A DNA stretch of 64,000 nucleotides from JADGHX01 sp035760965 (GTDB taxonomy: Bacteria; Pseudomonadota; Gammaproteobacteria; Steroidobacterales; Steroidobacteraceae). Under the pieces are notes generated by a model. That model worked only from the letters and a program-made list of their open reading frames with translations. It was not told the origin of the DNA and did no database searches. Made by a program: the position numbers and the translations under genes. The stretch is taken from assembly GCA_035760965.1 (NCBI GenBank), contig DASTRY010000032.1, forward strand, positions 124,001 to 188,000. Direction: 5' to 3'. Shown one piece after another: positions 53,831 through 62,218 of the stretch. The stretch's first letter is position 1. Each line of letters opens with the position of its first letter.

Positions 53831-54762
53831 CGTGGAATCGCCACTCCCGTCTGCGGTTGCTGGTAGAGAAGCTGCGACGGGTCTTCGCGCAGGCTCTGCG
53901 ACAGCTCGCGAATCTCCCTCGCAGCCGCGCGGCCGTCGCGCAGGAAGCGCTCGAGCTCGGGCAGGCCTTCGCGCGTGAACGCGCGGACGTCCTGGCGATT
54001 CTCCTCGACCAGCTTGTCGAGGCGCGCGCTCGTGCTCGCCAGGTTATCCGCCACCGTCCGCACGCGCTTCATCGCGGTGACGAACTCCGGTCCGGCTGTC
54101 GCGACGACGCCGTTCGCTCCTTGCGCGACCGAGCGAACCTCGCGGGCGGCGTCCCGAAGATCCGCGACCAACCGCTGAATGTCGCGCGTCGTTTCCGGCA
54201 GGTTGGCGCTGGCCTTGTCCAGGTTCGTGATCGCGTTCGAGACGGCGGCGATGTTCTTGTCGCTCAGCATGCGCGCCGCGCGCTCCGCGACTTCGCTCGC
54301 GATCGCCACCAGATCCGGCAGCGAGGCGAGGAGCACGTCGAAGCTCGAGCGTGCCGAGCGGATGACGGGATATTTCTCGCTCGGCACGGGCGCGTTGAGG
54401 CGCCGTGTCCCGTTGTCCTGGATGAGGTCCATGTAGAGCAGGCCGGTCACGCCCTGCAGCGACAGCTCGGCGATGGTCTTCGGCGAGACGGGCGCCGACT
54501 TGTCGATATCGACGAGCACCTGCACGCGGCTCGGGTTGCGCTTGTCGATGTTCATCGCGTAGACCCGCCCGACGTCCACGCCGAGGTAGCGGACCGGCGC
54601 GCCGCGCTCGAGCCCGCTCACGCTGCCCTCGAAGTACACCTCGTAGCGCTGGTAGTCCTTGTGCTCGCGGCTGTCCGAATACCAGTACACAAAGAGCACG
54701 GCCATCGCGACGACGAGCAGCACGAAGGCCCCGACGGCGGCGTAGTTGGCCTCACGCTCCAT
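53827..54762 (-). CDS. MCE-domain periplasmic lipid-binding protein, MlaD/PqiB type
   Basis: 311 residues. An N-terminal membrane segment (AAVGAFVLLVVAMAVLFVYWY, about 8-28) anchors an MCE domain at about 40-125, with YEVYFEGSVSGLERGAPVRYLGVDVGRV and ELSLQGVTGLLYMDL. A long helical coiled-coil C-terminus of about 150 residues follows, longer than E. coli MlaD (183 residues) and suited to forming a channel towards the outer membrane. The 5' end overlaps the ATPase gene by 11 bases. Confidence 0.92.
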   Translation of the reverse strand: MEREANYAAVGAFVLLVVAMAVLFVYWYSDSREHKDYQRYEVYFEGSVSGLERGAPVRYLGVDVGRVYAMNIDKRNPSRVQVLVDIDKSAPVSPKTIAELSLQGVTGLLYMDLIQDNGTRRLNAPVPSEKYPVIRSARSSFDVLLASLPDLVAIASEVAERAARMLSDKNIAAVSNAITNLDKASANLPETTRDIQRLVADLRDAAREVRSVAQGANGVVATAGPEFVTAMKRVRTVADNLASTSARLDKLVEENRQDVRAFTREGLPELERFLRDGRAAAREIRELSQSLREDPSQLLYQQPQTGVAIPR

Positions 54763-55525
54763 GCACGCCCGCCCGAGCGCGGGCGCGCTCGCCGTGGAAA
54801 TAAGCCTGAATCCAGGGGTGTGGGTGCTGCACGATCCCCTCGAGCGTATCGATTTCCATCTTGCGGTCGACGATCACGCCTACACGATTGCAGGTACGGA
54901 AGATGGTGTCCAGATCGTGCGTGATCATGACGACGGTCAGCCGCAGCTCCCTCTGCAGCTCCATCAGCAGCTCATCGAAGGCCGCGGCGCTGATCGGATC
55001 GAGGCCGGAGGTGGGCTCATCGAGAAACAGCAAGCGGGGATCGAGCGCCAGCGCGCGCGCGAGCGCGGCGCGCTTCACCATGCCGCCCGAGAGCTGGCTC
55101 GGATACTTGCTCGCGGCGTCCGGCGGCAAACCGACCAGCCGCACTTTCAGCATCGCGAGCTCATCGCGCATGCGCGGCGGCAGCCTCACGTGCTCGATCA
55201 TCGGAAGCTGCACGTTCTGCAGCACGGTGAGCGAGGTGAAGAGCGCACCCTGCTGAAACGTCACGCCGTAGCGCGCCTTCACCTCGCGCAGCTGCTGCTC
55301 GGAGAGCTGGCTGATATCGCGGCCCTCCAGGCGAATGCTGCCCGCCTGGGGCCGGCGCAGCCCGAGAATGGTCCGGAGCAGCACCGACTTACCGGTGCCC
55401 GAGCCGCCGACCACGCCGAACACCTCGTTCTCGTACACCGTCATGTCGAGGTGATCGTGAACGACCTGCGCCCCGAAGCGATTGACGATGCCGATCGCCT
55501 CCACCATCGGGCGCGGTGCGGTCAT
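54752..55525 (-). CDS. ABC transporter ATP-binding protein, MlaF type
   Basis: 257 residues. Walker A GGSGTGKSVLLR, Q-loop in VTFQQGALFT, signature LSGGMVKRAALARAL, Walker B LLFLDEPTSGLDP and the switch His in ITHDLD are all present. The start shares one base with the MlaE stop (TGATG). It powers lipid movement with the permease and MCE proteins encoded beside it. Confidence 0.94.
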   Translation of the reverse strand: MTAPRPMVEAIGIVNRFGAQVVHDHLDMTVYENEVFGVVGGSGTGKSVLLRTILGLRRPQAGSIRLEGRDISQLSEQQLREVKARYGVTFQQGALFTSLTVLQNVQLPMIEHVRLPPRMRDELAMLKVRLVGLPPDAASKYPSQLSGGMVKRAALARALALDPRLLFLDEPTSGLDPISAAAFDELLMELQRELRLTVVMITHDLDTIFRTCNRVGVIVDRKMEIDTLEGIVQHPHPWIQAYFHGERARARAGVHGA

Positions 55526-56649
55526 CAGATGTCCAGCTCCATGAAGAGCACCGCGAACAGCGCATCCGCGAGGATCACGAGGAAGATCGATTGCACCACA
55601 GCCATCGTCGTGAGGCGGCCCAGCTCACGTGACGAGTCGCGCACCTGCATACCCCGATAGACCCCGGCCATGGCGATCAGCACGGCGAACACCGGGGCCT
55701 TGATGATGCCGACCCAGAACGTCGTCGGCGCGATGGCATCGTTCACGCGTTCCAGGTACTGCGTGAGCGGCATGTCGAGCAGATAGCGGCACAGGAGCGC
55801 GCCACCCGTGAGTCCGATCGCATCGGCAATCACGGTGAGCAGCGGCAAGGCGATCACGAGGCCGATGATTCGCGGCAGGACTAGCACTTCGAACGGATCG
55901 ACGCCCGTCGCCTTCAGCGCGTCGACCTCTTCGTTCAACTGCATGGCGCCGATCTCGGCGGCGAAGGCGCTGCCGGAGCGCCCGGCGACGATGATCGCCG
56001 TCAGCAGCACGCCCAGCTCGCGCAGCACGCCAATCGTCACCAGGTCGACCACGAACACGTCGGCGCCGAATTGCTGGAGCTGCTGCGCGCTCATGTACGC
56101 GATGATCACGCTGATCAGGAACGCAATCAGGGAAACGATCGGGACGGCGGTGATCCCCGTGTCCCAGACATGGCGCGCGATCGAGATCGGTCGGAGTCGC
56201 CGCACGCTCGCGAGTCCCCGCAACAGCGTCACGACGACGCGGCCGGAGAAGGCGAGTGAGTCGATCAGCGCCTGCCACTGCCCGACGACCGTGCGGCCGA
56301 GCGCCTCCACCGGCTCGATGCCGGGCTCCTCCTCGCAGGATTCGGGCGCCTTGTACGGCGAGCGGGCGAGCGTCTCATCGATGATATGGAGCTGCTCGGG
56401 CTGCGGCCCTTGAAACGCGATCCGGCCATCGAGCTGACGCACGCGCTGGAGCAGCTCGCGCAAGCGCCACGCGGCGGAGAAATCGAGGACGCCGAGGCGC
56501 TCCGTATTCACGTTGAGGTAGCGCACGCCCGCGAGGTCGAGCGCCGCGAGCTCGGCGTCGATCGCCGCCAGCTCGGTGACGCGCCACTCCCCGCTCAATT
56601 CGAGATCGAGCGTGTCTCCGGAACGGCGCGTCGCGAGGTGCTGCCTCAC
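55525..56649 (-). CDS. MlaE-type lipid ABC permease with N-terminal STAS domain
   Basis: 374 residues. Residues 1-100 form a STAS-like domain (LDLELSGEWRVTELAAID, LGVLDFSAAWRL), equivalent to the separate MlaB of E. coli. The permease follows, with about five membrane segments and MlaE blocks such as TIGVLRELGVLLTAIIVAGR, GSAFAAEIGAM and LKATGVDPFEVLVLPR. No mlaC is present here, so the periplasmic shuttle is missing or encoded elsewhere. First gene of this operon; the ABC exporter genes lie 3 bases upstream. Confidence 0.93.
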   Translation of the reverse strand: MRQHLATRRSGDTLDLELSGEWRVTELAAIDAELAALDLAGVRYLNVNTERLGVLDFSAAWRLRELLQRVRQLDGRIAFQGPQPEQLHIIDETLARSPYKAPESCEEEPGIEPVEALGRTVVGQWQALIDSLAFSGRVVVTLLRGLASVRRLRPISIARHVWDTGITAVPIVSLIAFLISVIIAYMSAQQLQQFGADVFVVDLVTIGVLRELGVLLTAIIVAGRSGSAFAAEIGAMQLNEEVDALKATGVDPFEVLVLPRIIGLVIALPLLTVIADAIGLTGGALLCRYLLDMPLTQYLERVNDAIAPTTFWVGIIKAPVFAVLIAMAGVYRGMQVRDSSRELGRLTTMAVVQSIFLVILADALFAVLFMELDI

Positions 56650-56652
56650 GGC

Positions 56653-57540
56653 TCAAGTATCGTCGCGATACCGGCGGATGCGAATAGCACCGAAGAGCAG
56701 GCCCGCGGCGACGGCGATGCCGATCCACATTGCGGGCGTAGTGAGCAAGCCGATGACATCGATGCCGTCGAAGAGCCTGCGGCCCCCCACCGCGGCGCGC
56801 ATGGCCCGACCGCTGGCCGCGATGCCCGCGAGATTGATGCCGAAGCGGTCGCGCAGCGCCCCGCCGATGTAGTGAGTGCCGAAAATGAAGCGCTCGCCGA
56901 GCACCAGAATGAGGGGCGGCAGCACGGTCCAGACGAGTGCGCTCCCCTTGGCCCAGGCCGAGATCAGCAGCTGATACGCCGCCACGGGCGCATACCAGAG
57001 CGCCAGTACGAAGATGTAGACCAGCACGATGCCGTTCAGGCGCAGCCAGCCGGCCGTATCCCAGCTCATCAGCGGCGCGAGCGCGGCGTTGCCGTGCAGG
57101 CGGACGTACAGAATGCCGAACGCCAGAAGGTTCGTGACGAACGCGACCAAGAACACACCGAGCGGCACGATGAGCAGCGCCACCACCAGCTTCGTCAGCA
57201 CAGTGGCCGCGTCGGAGACGGGCAGGGACTTCCAGAAGAGAATGCTGCGATCCTTCCGTTCCGCGTAGAGGCAATCCGCGAGATAGAAGAACACGACAAC
57301 GGACATCAGCGCGAACAGCACTGACGTGAACATCAGCTGCGCGAAGAGCAGCGGGGAGCCGTCGATGTGCAGGGGCCCACGCGGCACACCGCCCAGACCG
57401 AAGGCACCGGGCATGAAGCACGCGGCGAGGTACAGCGCGGCGAGGACGAGCGGGGCGATCCAGAGCGCGCGGTGCTCCCAGAATTCACGGCGAACCAGCA
57501 CGGGCCAGCCTTTCGCGAGGACTGCGGGCACGGTGCTCAT
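56653..57540 (-). CDS. ABC-2-like permease subunit
   Basis: 295 residues from the ATG at 57540; the frame extending upstream is not coding. About six hydrophobic membrane segments are visible, including LWIAPLVLAALYLAACF and VLFALMSVVVFFYLADCL, with the conserved LYAERKDRSILFWKSLPVSD after the second. This motif is typical of the permeases paired with YtrB-like ATPases. The start overlaps the ATPase stop as ATGA. It ends 3 bases before mlaE, so read-through could link both transport operons. Confidence 0.85.
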   Translation of the reverse strand: MSTVPAVLAKGWPVLVRREFWEHRALWIAPLVLAALYLAACFMPGAFGLGGVPRGPLHIDGSPLLFAQLMFTSVLFALMSVVVFFYLADCLYAERKDRSILFWKSLPVSDAATVLTKLVVALLIVPLGVFLVAFVTNLLAFGILYVRLHGNAALAPLMSWDTAGWLRLNGIVLVYIFVLALWYAPVAAYQLLISAWAKGSALVWTVLPPLILVLGERFIFGTHYIGGALRDRFGINLAGIAASGRAMRAAVGGRRLFDGIDVIGLLTTPAMWIGIAVAAGLLFGAIRIRRYRDDT

Positions 57541-58394
57541 GCGACGGCTCCTTGCATCTTGGCGACGAACAGGTCCGCGATCGACGGCGTGCGGATTTCG
57601 CCGAGCTGCCCGAGCTCGGCGCTGCTGCGGCCCTCGAAGAACATCGCCACGCGCCCGAAGATCTCGCGCTCGTAGAAGGGCTTCAGCTCGCGCGCGCGCC
57701 CGGCCTGATCCGGCCGCACGTTCAGCTGCACGTAGCGCTCGGCCAGCCCTTCGACCGGCGAATCGAGCGCGATGTGCCCGCGATTGATGAAGATGACGTC
57801 CGTCAGCAGGTTCTCGACCTCTTCGACCTGATGCGTCGTCAGCAGAATCGTGCGCTCCTTGTCGAAGTAGTCGTTCAACAGGGTGTCGTAGAACTGGCGG
57901 CGATAGAGCAGATCGAGGCCGAGCGTCGGCTCGTCGAGCACGAGCAGGCGCGCATCGATCGCGAGAATGAGCGCGAGGTGCAGCTGCGTGACCATGCCCT
58001 TCGAGAGCTCGCGCACGCGCTTGTGCATGCCGATGTCGGTCTTGCGCAGAAATTCTTCGGCGCGTGCGCGTTCGAAGCGGGGATGCACGCCGGCGACATA
58101 GTCGAGCGCCTGCGACACGCGCAGCCACTTGGGGAGCACGGCCACGTCCGCAATGAAGCAGACCTCCTGCATCACTGCATTGCGGTCTCGATACGGGTCC
58201 TTGCCGAACACGCGCAGCTCGCCCTGGAACGGCGTGAGTCCGAGGATGGCCTTGAGGGCCGTCGTCTTGCCGGCGCCGTTCGGGCCGATGAGGCCGACGA
58301 TGCGCCCGGGTGCGACGGAGAAGCTCACTCCATCGAGTGCACGCGCGCCGTTGTAGAACTTCGTCAGGCCGCGGGCTTCAATGATCGTCGTCAT
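57537..58394 (-). CDS. ABC transporter ATP-binding protein, YtrB-like
   Basis: 285 residues. Walker A LIGPNGAGKTTALK, Q-loop region AVMQEVCFIAD, signature degenerate as ELSKGMVTQLHLALILA, Walker B LLVLDEPTLGLD and switch His TTHQVEEVE. The C-terminal 70 residues form the regulatory end common in these exporters. It overlaps the GntR gene by 17 bases and the permease by 4. Substrate unknown; related GntR-controlled exporters respond to cell-wall antibiotics in Gram-positive bacteria. Confidence 0.9.
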   Translation of the reverse strand: MTTIIEARGLTKFYNGARALDGVSFSVAPGRIVGLIGPNGAGKTTALKAILGLTPFQGELRVFGKDPYRDRNAVMQEVCFIADVAVLPKWLRVSQALDYVAGVHPRFERARAEEFLRKTDIGMHKRVRELSKGMVTQLHLALILAIDARLLVLDEPTLGLDLLYRRQFYDTLLNDYFDKERTILLTTHQVEEVENLLTDVIFINRGHIALDSPVEGLAERYVQLNVRPDQAGRARELKPFYEREIFGRVAMFFEGRSSAELGQLGEIRTPSIADLFVAKMQGAVA

Positions 58395-58806
58395 GGCTCC
58401 CGTCCTGATCTTGATCCTGAGCGGGGGTCGAAGGCCAAGGGGTGGCGGGCGGTGGCGCCCCGTTGCGCAGGAGATCGGCGGCGGAAAGTCCGAGCCGCTG
58501 GATCGTCGCGTACACCTTCGGCCATTCCTCTTCGAGGAAGCGGGCGCGCTCGTCCTTCATGAGGGCCTTGCGGGCGCCTTCGCTCACGAACATGCCCCGG
58601 CCGCGGCGCTTCTCGACCAGCTGCTCGTCGACGAGCTGCTGGTACCCCTTCAGAACCGTCAATGGATTCAGTCGGAACTCGGCGGCGACACTGCGCACCG
58701 AGGGGAGCGGGTCGCCTTCCTTGAGGGCGCCTTCGAGGATCATCGCCACGACCCGGTCGCGCAGTTGCCGGTAGATCGGCAGGCTGTCGTCCCACTGCGG
58801 GTCCAT
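58378..58806 (-). CDS. GntR-family regulator, YtrA subfamily
   Basis: 142 residues. A GntR winged helix-turn-helix occupies about 10-75: PIYRQLRDRVVAMILEGAL, PLPSVRSVAAEFRLNPLTVLKGYQQL and LVEKRRGRGMFV. The short C-terminal region (about 65 residues, acidic end DQDGSHDDDH) fits the YtrA group, which lacks a ligand-binding effector domain. The gene is between the 67-residue protein and the ATPase. It likely represses the operon from the inverted repeat in the promoter at 59125-59139. Confidence 0.9.
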   Translation of the reverse strand: MDPQWDDSLPIYRQLRDRVVAMILEGALKEGDPLPSVRSVAAEFRLNPLTVLKGYQQLVDEQLVEKRRGRGMFVSEGARKALMKDERARFLEEEWPKVYATIQRLGLSAADLLRNGAPPPATPWPSTPAQDQDQDGSHDDDH

Positions 58807-58845
58807 GGTTGCTCCGGGCGCCCTCGTGCTCAGGTCAATAGCCGA

Positions 58846-59049
58846 CTACTGTAGCAAACCACTTGCGCCGGCCTGGGCCAGGTGGATGCTCGCCGCGGTC
58901 GCCGTGCTCGCGACCGTGGGCACCAGGTGCGCGGCGGTCCGCACGACCGCGGTCGAAGTCACGAACGCATAGCTGCCGAACACCGTGAGCGCAACCGCAA
59001 CCGCACCGCACGCCAGGACCTTCAGAGGCTTCACATTCAGGACGTTCAT
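58846..59049 (-). CDS. Small membrane or exported protein leading the GntR/ABC operon
   Basis: 67 residues from an ATG with a strong GAAGGAGAA ribosome site. A basic start (MNVLNVKPLKVLA) is followed by a hydrophobic stretch (CGAVAVALTVFGSYAFVTSTAVV), a signal or anchor, then Ala/Thr/Ser-rich sequence. No family is recognised. Being first after a strong promoter and 39 bases from GntR, it is probably cotranscribed. It could be an accessory subunit or a sensed peptide of the exporter. Confidence 0.7.
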   Translation of the reverse strand: MNVLNVKPLKVLACGAVAVALTVFGSYAFVTSTAVVRTAAHLVPTVASTATAASIHLAQAGASGLLQ

Positions 59050-59113
59050 GACCGCTTCTCCTTCGTCTCACTGGCTCCCTGCACCATGCAGTTCGCCTTC
59101 GTCTTGGTGATAT

Positions 59114-59142
59114 ATATAACTACAACACTACTCAAGTGTCAA
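59114..59142 (-). promoter_or_regulatory. Strong sigma-70 promoter of the GntR/ABC operon
   Basis: On the minus strand: consensus -35 TTGACA (59142-59137), a 17-base spacer and -10 TTATAT (59119-59114). The start of transcription is predicted near 59107, giving a 58-base leader before the ATG at 59049. It is the best promoter match I found in the window. Confidence 0.8.
59125..59139. promoter_or_regulatory. Candidate GntR operator in the promoter spacer
   Basis: ACACT-ACTCA-AGTGT (plus strand) is a perfect inverted repeat with 5-base arms and a 5-base centre. It overlaps the last three bases of the -35 and fills most of the spacer, so binding would block RNA polymerase. The regulator is encoded in the same operon. 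Confidence 0.6.
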
Positions 59143-59218
59143 CACCAGCACAGTGTGAGTTTTTCCACCCGATCGGCGGGCGGGCTGCGTTGAAGCACCG
59201 TCCTCACGGGGGACCTGG

Positions 59219-60010
59219 ATGAGCTCACAGATCTCGGGAGTGGCGCCGGTGGATTCGGACTTCGGTGTCGAGCGCCCGCGACGCACGCGGACGCAGTTCC
59301 GGCGCCCACAGGTGGCGCGTACAGTTGGGCCGATGGCCGATGTCGACGATGGCGAGTTGATGGTGCGCTACGCAGCAGGCGACATGCGGGCTTTCGAGAG
59401 TCTCTATCGCCGCCATCGCAGCGCGCTCTACCGCTATCTCGCGCGGCACACGCGCGATCCGGAGATCGCGAACGATCTGTTCCAGGAGGTGTGGAGCAAG
59501 GTGATCGCGAGCCGCGCTCGCTACGAGCCGCGCGCGAAGTTCAGCACGTTCCTGTACCGCGTGGCGCACAACTGCTTCATCGACCACTGCCGCCGCGCGA
59601 CGGGACGCACCGATCGCACCATCGCCAACAACGAGGATTTCGATCTGGAGAACGTGTTGCCCGCCGCCGCAGCCGATGCGCCAGATACGCGCGCAGAGCA
59701 CGAGCAAACGCTCGCACGCTATCGCGCGGCGCTCGCCTCGCTTCCCGCCGAGCAACGCGATGCGTTTCTGTTGTATGAAGAGTCCGGACTGTCGCTCGAT
59801 GAAATCGGCCAGATCACGGGTGTGAGCATGGAGACGGCCAAGAGCCGCTTGCGTTACGCGCTCGCGAAGCTGCGCGCCGCGATGACTCCGCAAGACGTGG
59901 CGGCGAACAGCACGCCCGTCTGCAAGCGCGAGATGTTCGCCCGCGAACCGGCTGCGCAGGCCGCCGCGGACGTTTCGCCTGCAGCGGCATTGGAAGGACC
60001 GGGGACATGA
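59219..60010 (+). CDS. ECF-type RNA polymerase sigma factor with extended ends
   Basis: 263 residues from ATG 59219, which has CGGGGGA upstream; ATG 59333, just before the sigma domains (MADVDDGELMVRYAAGD), would give 225. Region 2: FESLYRRHRSALYRYLARHTRDPEIANDLFQEVWSKV. Region 4: LPAEQRDAFLLYEESGLSLDEIGQITGVSMETAKSRLRYALAKLR. The C-terminal 50 residues are Ala-rich. It overlaps the membrane protein gene as ATGA and is divergent from the GntR operon. Confidence 0.88.
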   Translation: MSSQISGVAPVDSDFGVERPRRTRTQFRRPQVARTVGPMADVDDGELMVRYAAGDMRAFESLYRRHRSALYRYLARHTRDPEIANDLFQEVWSKVIASRARYEPRAKFSTFLYRVAHNCFIDHCRRATGRTDRTIANNEDFDLENVLPAAAADAPDTRAEHEQTLARYRAALASLPAEQRDAFLLYEESGLSLDEIGQITGVSMETAKSRLRYALAKLRAAMTPQDVAANSTPVCKREMFAREPAAQAAADVSPAAALEGPGT

Positions 60011-60939
60011 CCGTGGTCGAAAACGAAGATCGCGAGCTCGAGGACTTTCTCGCCCGGCGCTCGGTGCTGCATCGGCGTCTTGCGGATCGCGACTATCACG
60101 AGCCCTCGCCGGAGCTCGATCGCTTGGTGCTCGATCGGGCGCGCGAAGCGATCGAGGTCTCGGCGAACGCGCCGATGTATCGCGCGCCGCGCTGGGCGTT
60201 GCCGGTCGCGCTTGCGGCAAGTGTGGTGCTTGCGCTGGCCGTAGTGGTGAACGTCGCGCGTCTGCACGGGCGCGATGGCTATCCGGTCGCGGCGCCCATG
60301 AGCGCAGTGGAAACTGGCCCGGCCGTCACCGCCGAGAGCAAAGCAGGGCCGGTGCCGCCACCCGCAGGCGGCGCCCAGCTTGCACAGCAAGGGCGCAGCG
60401 GATTCGCGCCGGCGCCGCGAACGGATTCGGCCGACGCGCCCCGGTCCGATTCGGCGGATGACGGTTCGCCGCCGCTAGCGGCGGCCAATGCGCACGACTC
60501 CACGCTCTCGAGCGCATCGGCCGATGCACCTCGGACCGCATCGGCTCAAGAGACCAACGGGAGCGCATCGCAAGCCGCCGCGAAGGCTCGCGTCGACTCG
60601 ACCCATTCGCCGCGCTTCGCGCGCGCCGAATCGCCGGGTGAGCGTCGTGTCGCTCCCGCGCGGGAGAGCGCCCTGCGCACGAGCGAAGCGGAAAGCCCGA
60701 ACCCGGGCACCGCGCGCCTCCCGCCGAGCCAAGTGCCACTGCCGGACGCGCCCGCTCCAATGCTCGGCGACAAAAGCGTGCACACGGACCCGCAAGCCTG
60801 GATGCGGCAGATCGAGCAGCTGCGCCTCGCCGGCAAATCCACTGACGCGGACCGCGAGATCGCAGCATTCCGTAAAGCGTTCCCGCAGGTCCCCGTCTCG
60901 GCGGCGGCCCTCGGCCACGATTCCCGCCCGACGAAGTAG
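60007..60939 (+). CDS. Putative anti-sigma-type single-pass membrane protein
   Basis: 310 residues. A cytoplasmic N-terminus of about 60 residues (LEDFLARRSVLHRRLADRDYH, PSPELDRLVLDRAREAI) precedes one membrane segment near 63-84 (WALPVALAASVVLALAVVVNV). A long Ala/Ser/Asp/Pro-rich low-complexity region with PRTDSADAPRSDSAD-like repeats follows. The conserved C-terminal block is DPQAWMRQIEQLRLAGKSTD and EIAAFRKAFPQVPV, found after ECF sigmas in related bacteria. The layout fits an anti-sigma factor, but no zinc motif is present. Confidence 0.7.
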   Translation: MTVVENEDRELEDFLARRSVLHRRLADRDYHEPSPELDRLVLDRAREAIEVSANAPMYRAPRWALPVALAASVVLALAVVVNVARLHGRDGYPVAAPMSAVETGPAVTAESKAGPVPPPAGGAQLAQQGRSGFAPAPRTDSADAPRSDSADDGSPPLAAANAHDSTLSSASADAPRTASAQETNGSASQAAAKARVDSTHSPRFARAESPGERRVAPARESALRTSEAESPNPGTARLPPSQVPLPDAPAPMLGDKSVHTDPQAWMRQIEQLRLAGKSTDADREIAAFRKAFPQVPVSAAALGHDSRPTK

Positions 60940-61047
60940 CCGCCGCGTCGCGCCATCTGCCGGGCGCAGGCCGGCTATCGCTCCCGGTAATGGCAGTCCG
61001 ACGCCCCGGACCCCTAAAATTGCGGCCCTTTTTCGTCGGAGCAGCTC

Positions 61048-62028
61048 ATGAAGCAAGCCGTGAACGTCGCAATCACCGGCGCGGCCGGTCAGATCGGGTA
61101 CGCCCTCGCCTTCCGCGTCGCCTCGGGTCAGATGCTGGGGCCCGATCAGCCGATCAATCTCCACCTGCTGGAGATCACGCCTGCGCTGCCCGCTTTGCAG
61201 GGCGTGGTCATGGAGCTTGCCGATTGCGCGTTCCCGACCTTGAACAAGATCGTCGCGACGGACGATGCGAAGGTCGCCTTCCGCGACCTGCACGTCGGCC
61301 TGCTCGTCGGCGCGCGCCCGCGCGGGCCCGGCATGGAACGCAAAGACCTGCTGCTCGCGAACGCGCAAATCTTCTCCGCGCAGGGCAAGGCGCTGAACGA
61401 GGTCGCCGATCGCAACGTGAAGATTCTCGTCGTCGGCAATCCGGCGAATACGAACGCGCTCATCGCGCGCGCCAATGCGAAGGATCTCAACCCGCGGAAT
61501 TTCACGGCCATGACGCGTCTCGATCACAACCGCGCGCTGTCGCAGCTCGCGGAGAAGACCGGCACTCACGTCACGGCGATCCGCAAGATGACGATCTGGG
61601 GCAATCACTCCTCGACGCAGTACCCGGACATCACGCACGCCACGGTGAACGGTAAGCCGGCGACGAGCCTGGTCGACCAGAAGTGGGTGACGGAGACCTT
61701 CATTCCCGTCGTCCAGCAGCGCGGCGCCGCCATCATCAAGGCGCGCGGGCAGTCGTCCGCGGCCTCGGCCGCGTCGGCGGCGATCGATCACATCCGCGAC
61801 TGGGTGCACGGTACGCCCGATGGCGATTGGGTCTCCATGGCCGTGCCGTCGGATGGCAGCTACGGGATCAAGGAAGGCGTCATCTACTCGTATCCCGTCA
61901 CGTGCAAGAACGGCGAGTACCAGATCGTTCAGGGCCTTTCAATCAACGAGTTCAGCCGCAACCGTATGGACGCGACCGACAAAGAGCTGCGCGAGGAGCG
62001 CGACGGCGTGAAAGAGCTGCTCGGCTGA
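61048..62028 (+). CDS. mdh: Malate dehydrogenase, NAD-dependent
   Basis: 326 residues of the cytosolic-type MDH group (type 2). NAD motif VAITGAAGQIGYALAFRVAS, the mobile-loop substrate Arg pair in VGARPRGPGMERKDLL, VVGNPANTNALIA, and the catalytic His in WGNHSSTQYPDI are all present. A GGAGC ribosome site precedes the ATG. TAAAAT at 61015-61020 is a plausible -10 without a clear -35. It interconverts malate and oxaloacetate in the TCA cycle. A stem-loop follows. Confidence 0.96.
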   Translation: MKQAVNVAITGAAGQIGYALAFRVASGQMLGPDQPINLHLLEITPALPALQGVVMELADCAFPTLNKIVATDDAKVAFRDLHVGLLVGARPRGPGMERKDLLLANAQIFSAQGKALNEVADRNVKILVVGNPANTNALIARANAKDLNPRNFTAMTRLDHNRALSQLAEKTGTHVTAIRKMTIWGNHSSTQYPDITHATVNGKPATSLVDQKWVTETFIPVVQQRGAAIIKARGQSSAASAASAAIDHIRDWVHGTPDGDWVSMAVPSDGSYGIKEGVIYSYPVTCKNGEYQIVQGLSINEFSRNRMDATDKELREERDGVKELLG

Positions 62029-62055
62029 CCGAGCGAGCGCCCGCACGGGCGCCGC

Positions 62056-62087
62056 GACGGGGCGGGTCTTTCGCCGCCCGCCTCGTC
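62056..62087 (+). terminator. Possible terminator hairpin after mdh
   Basis: GACGGGGCGGG - 10-base loop - CCCGCCTCGTC gives 11 pairs including one G-U, 28 bases past the mdh stop. No T tract follows, so termination would need a factor or the hairpin may only protect the transcript end. Confidence 0.4.
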
Positions 62088-62218
62088 ACACGTCACACTG
62101 GCGGCTATAGTCGGTCGGAAAACGCCGCTCGTCAGGCGCTTAGCCCTGCCAGGCCGCCACGCCACGCAGGGTACGCAGCGCGGGCGGCACTGGCCGAAAT
62201 CTCCGCAAAGGAGCGCTC

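Noticed and set aside
62083..62111. Promoter for fadE (TCGTCA-N17-TATAGT)
   Set aside because: Its -35 matches only 4 of 6 bases and lies in the right arm of the mdh hairpin; too weak to list as a feature.
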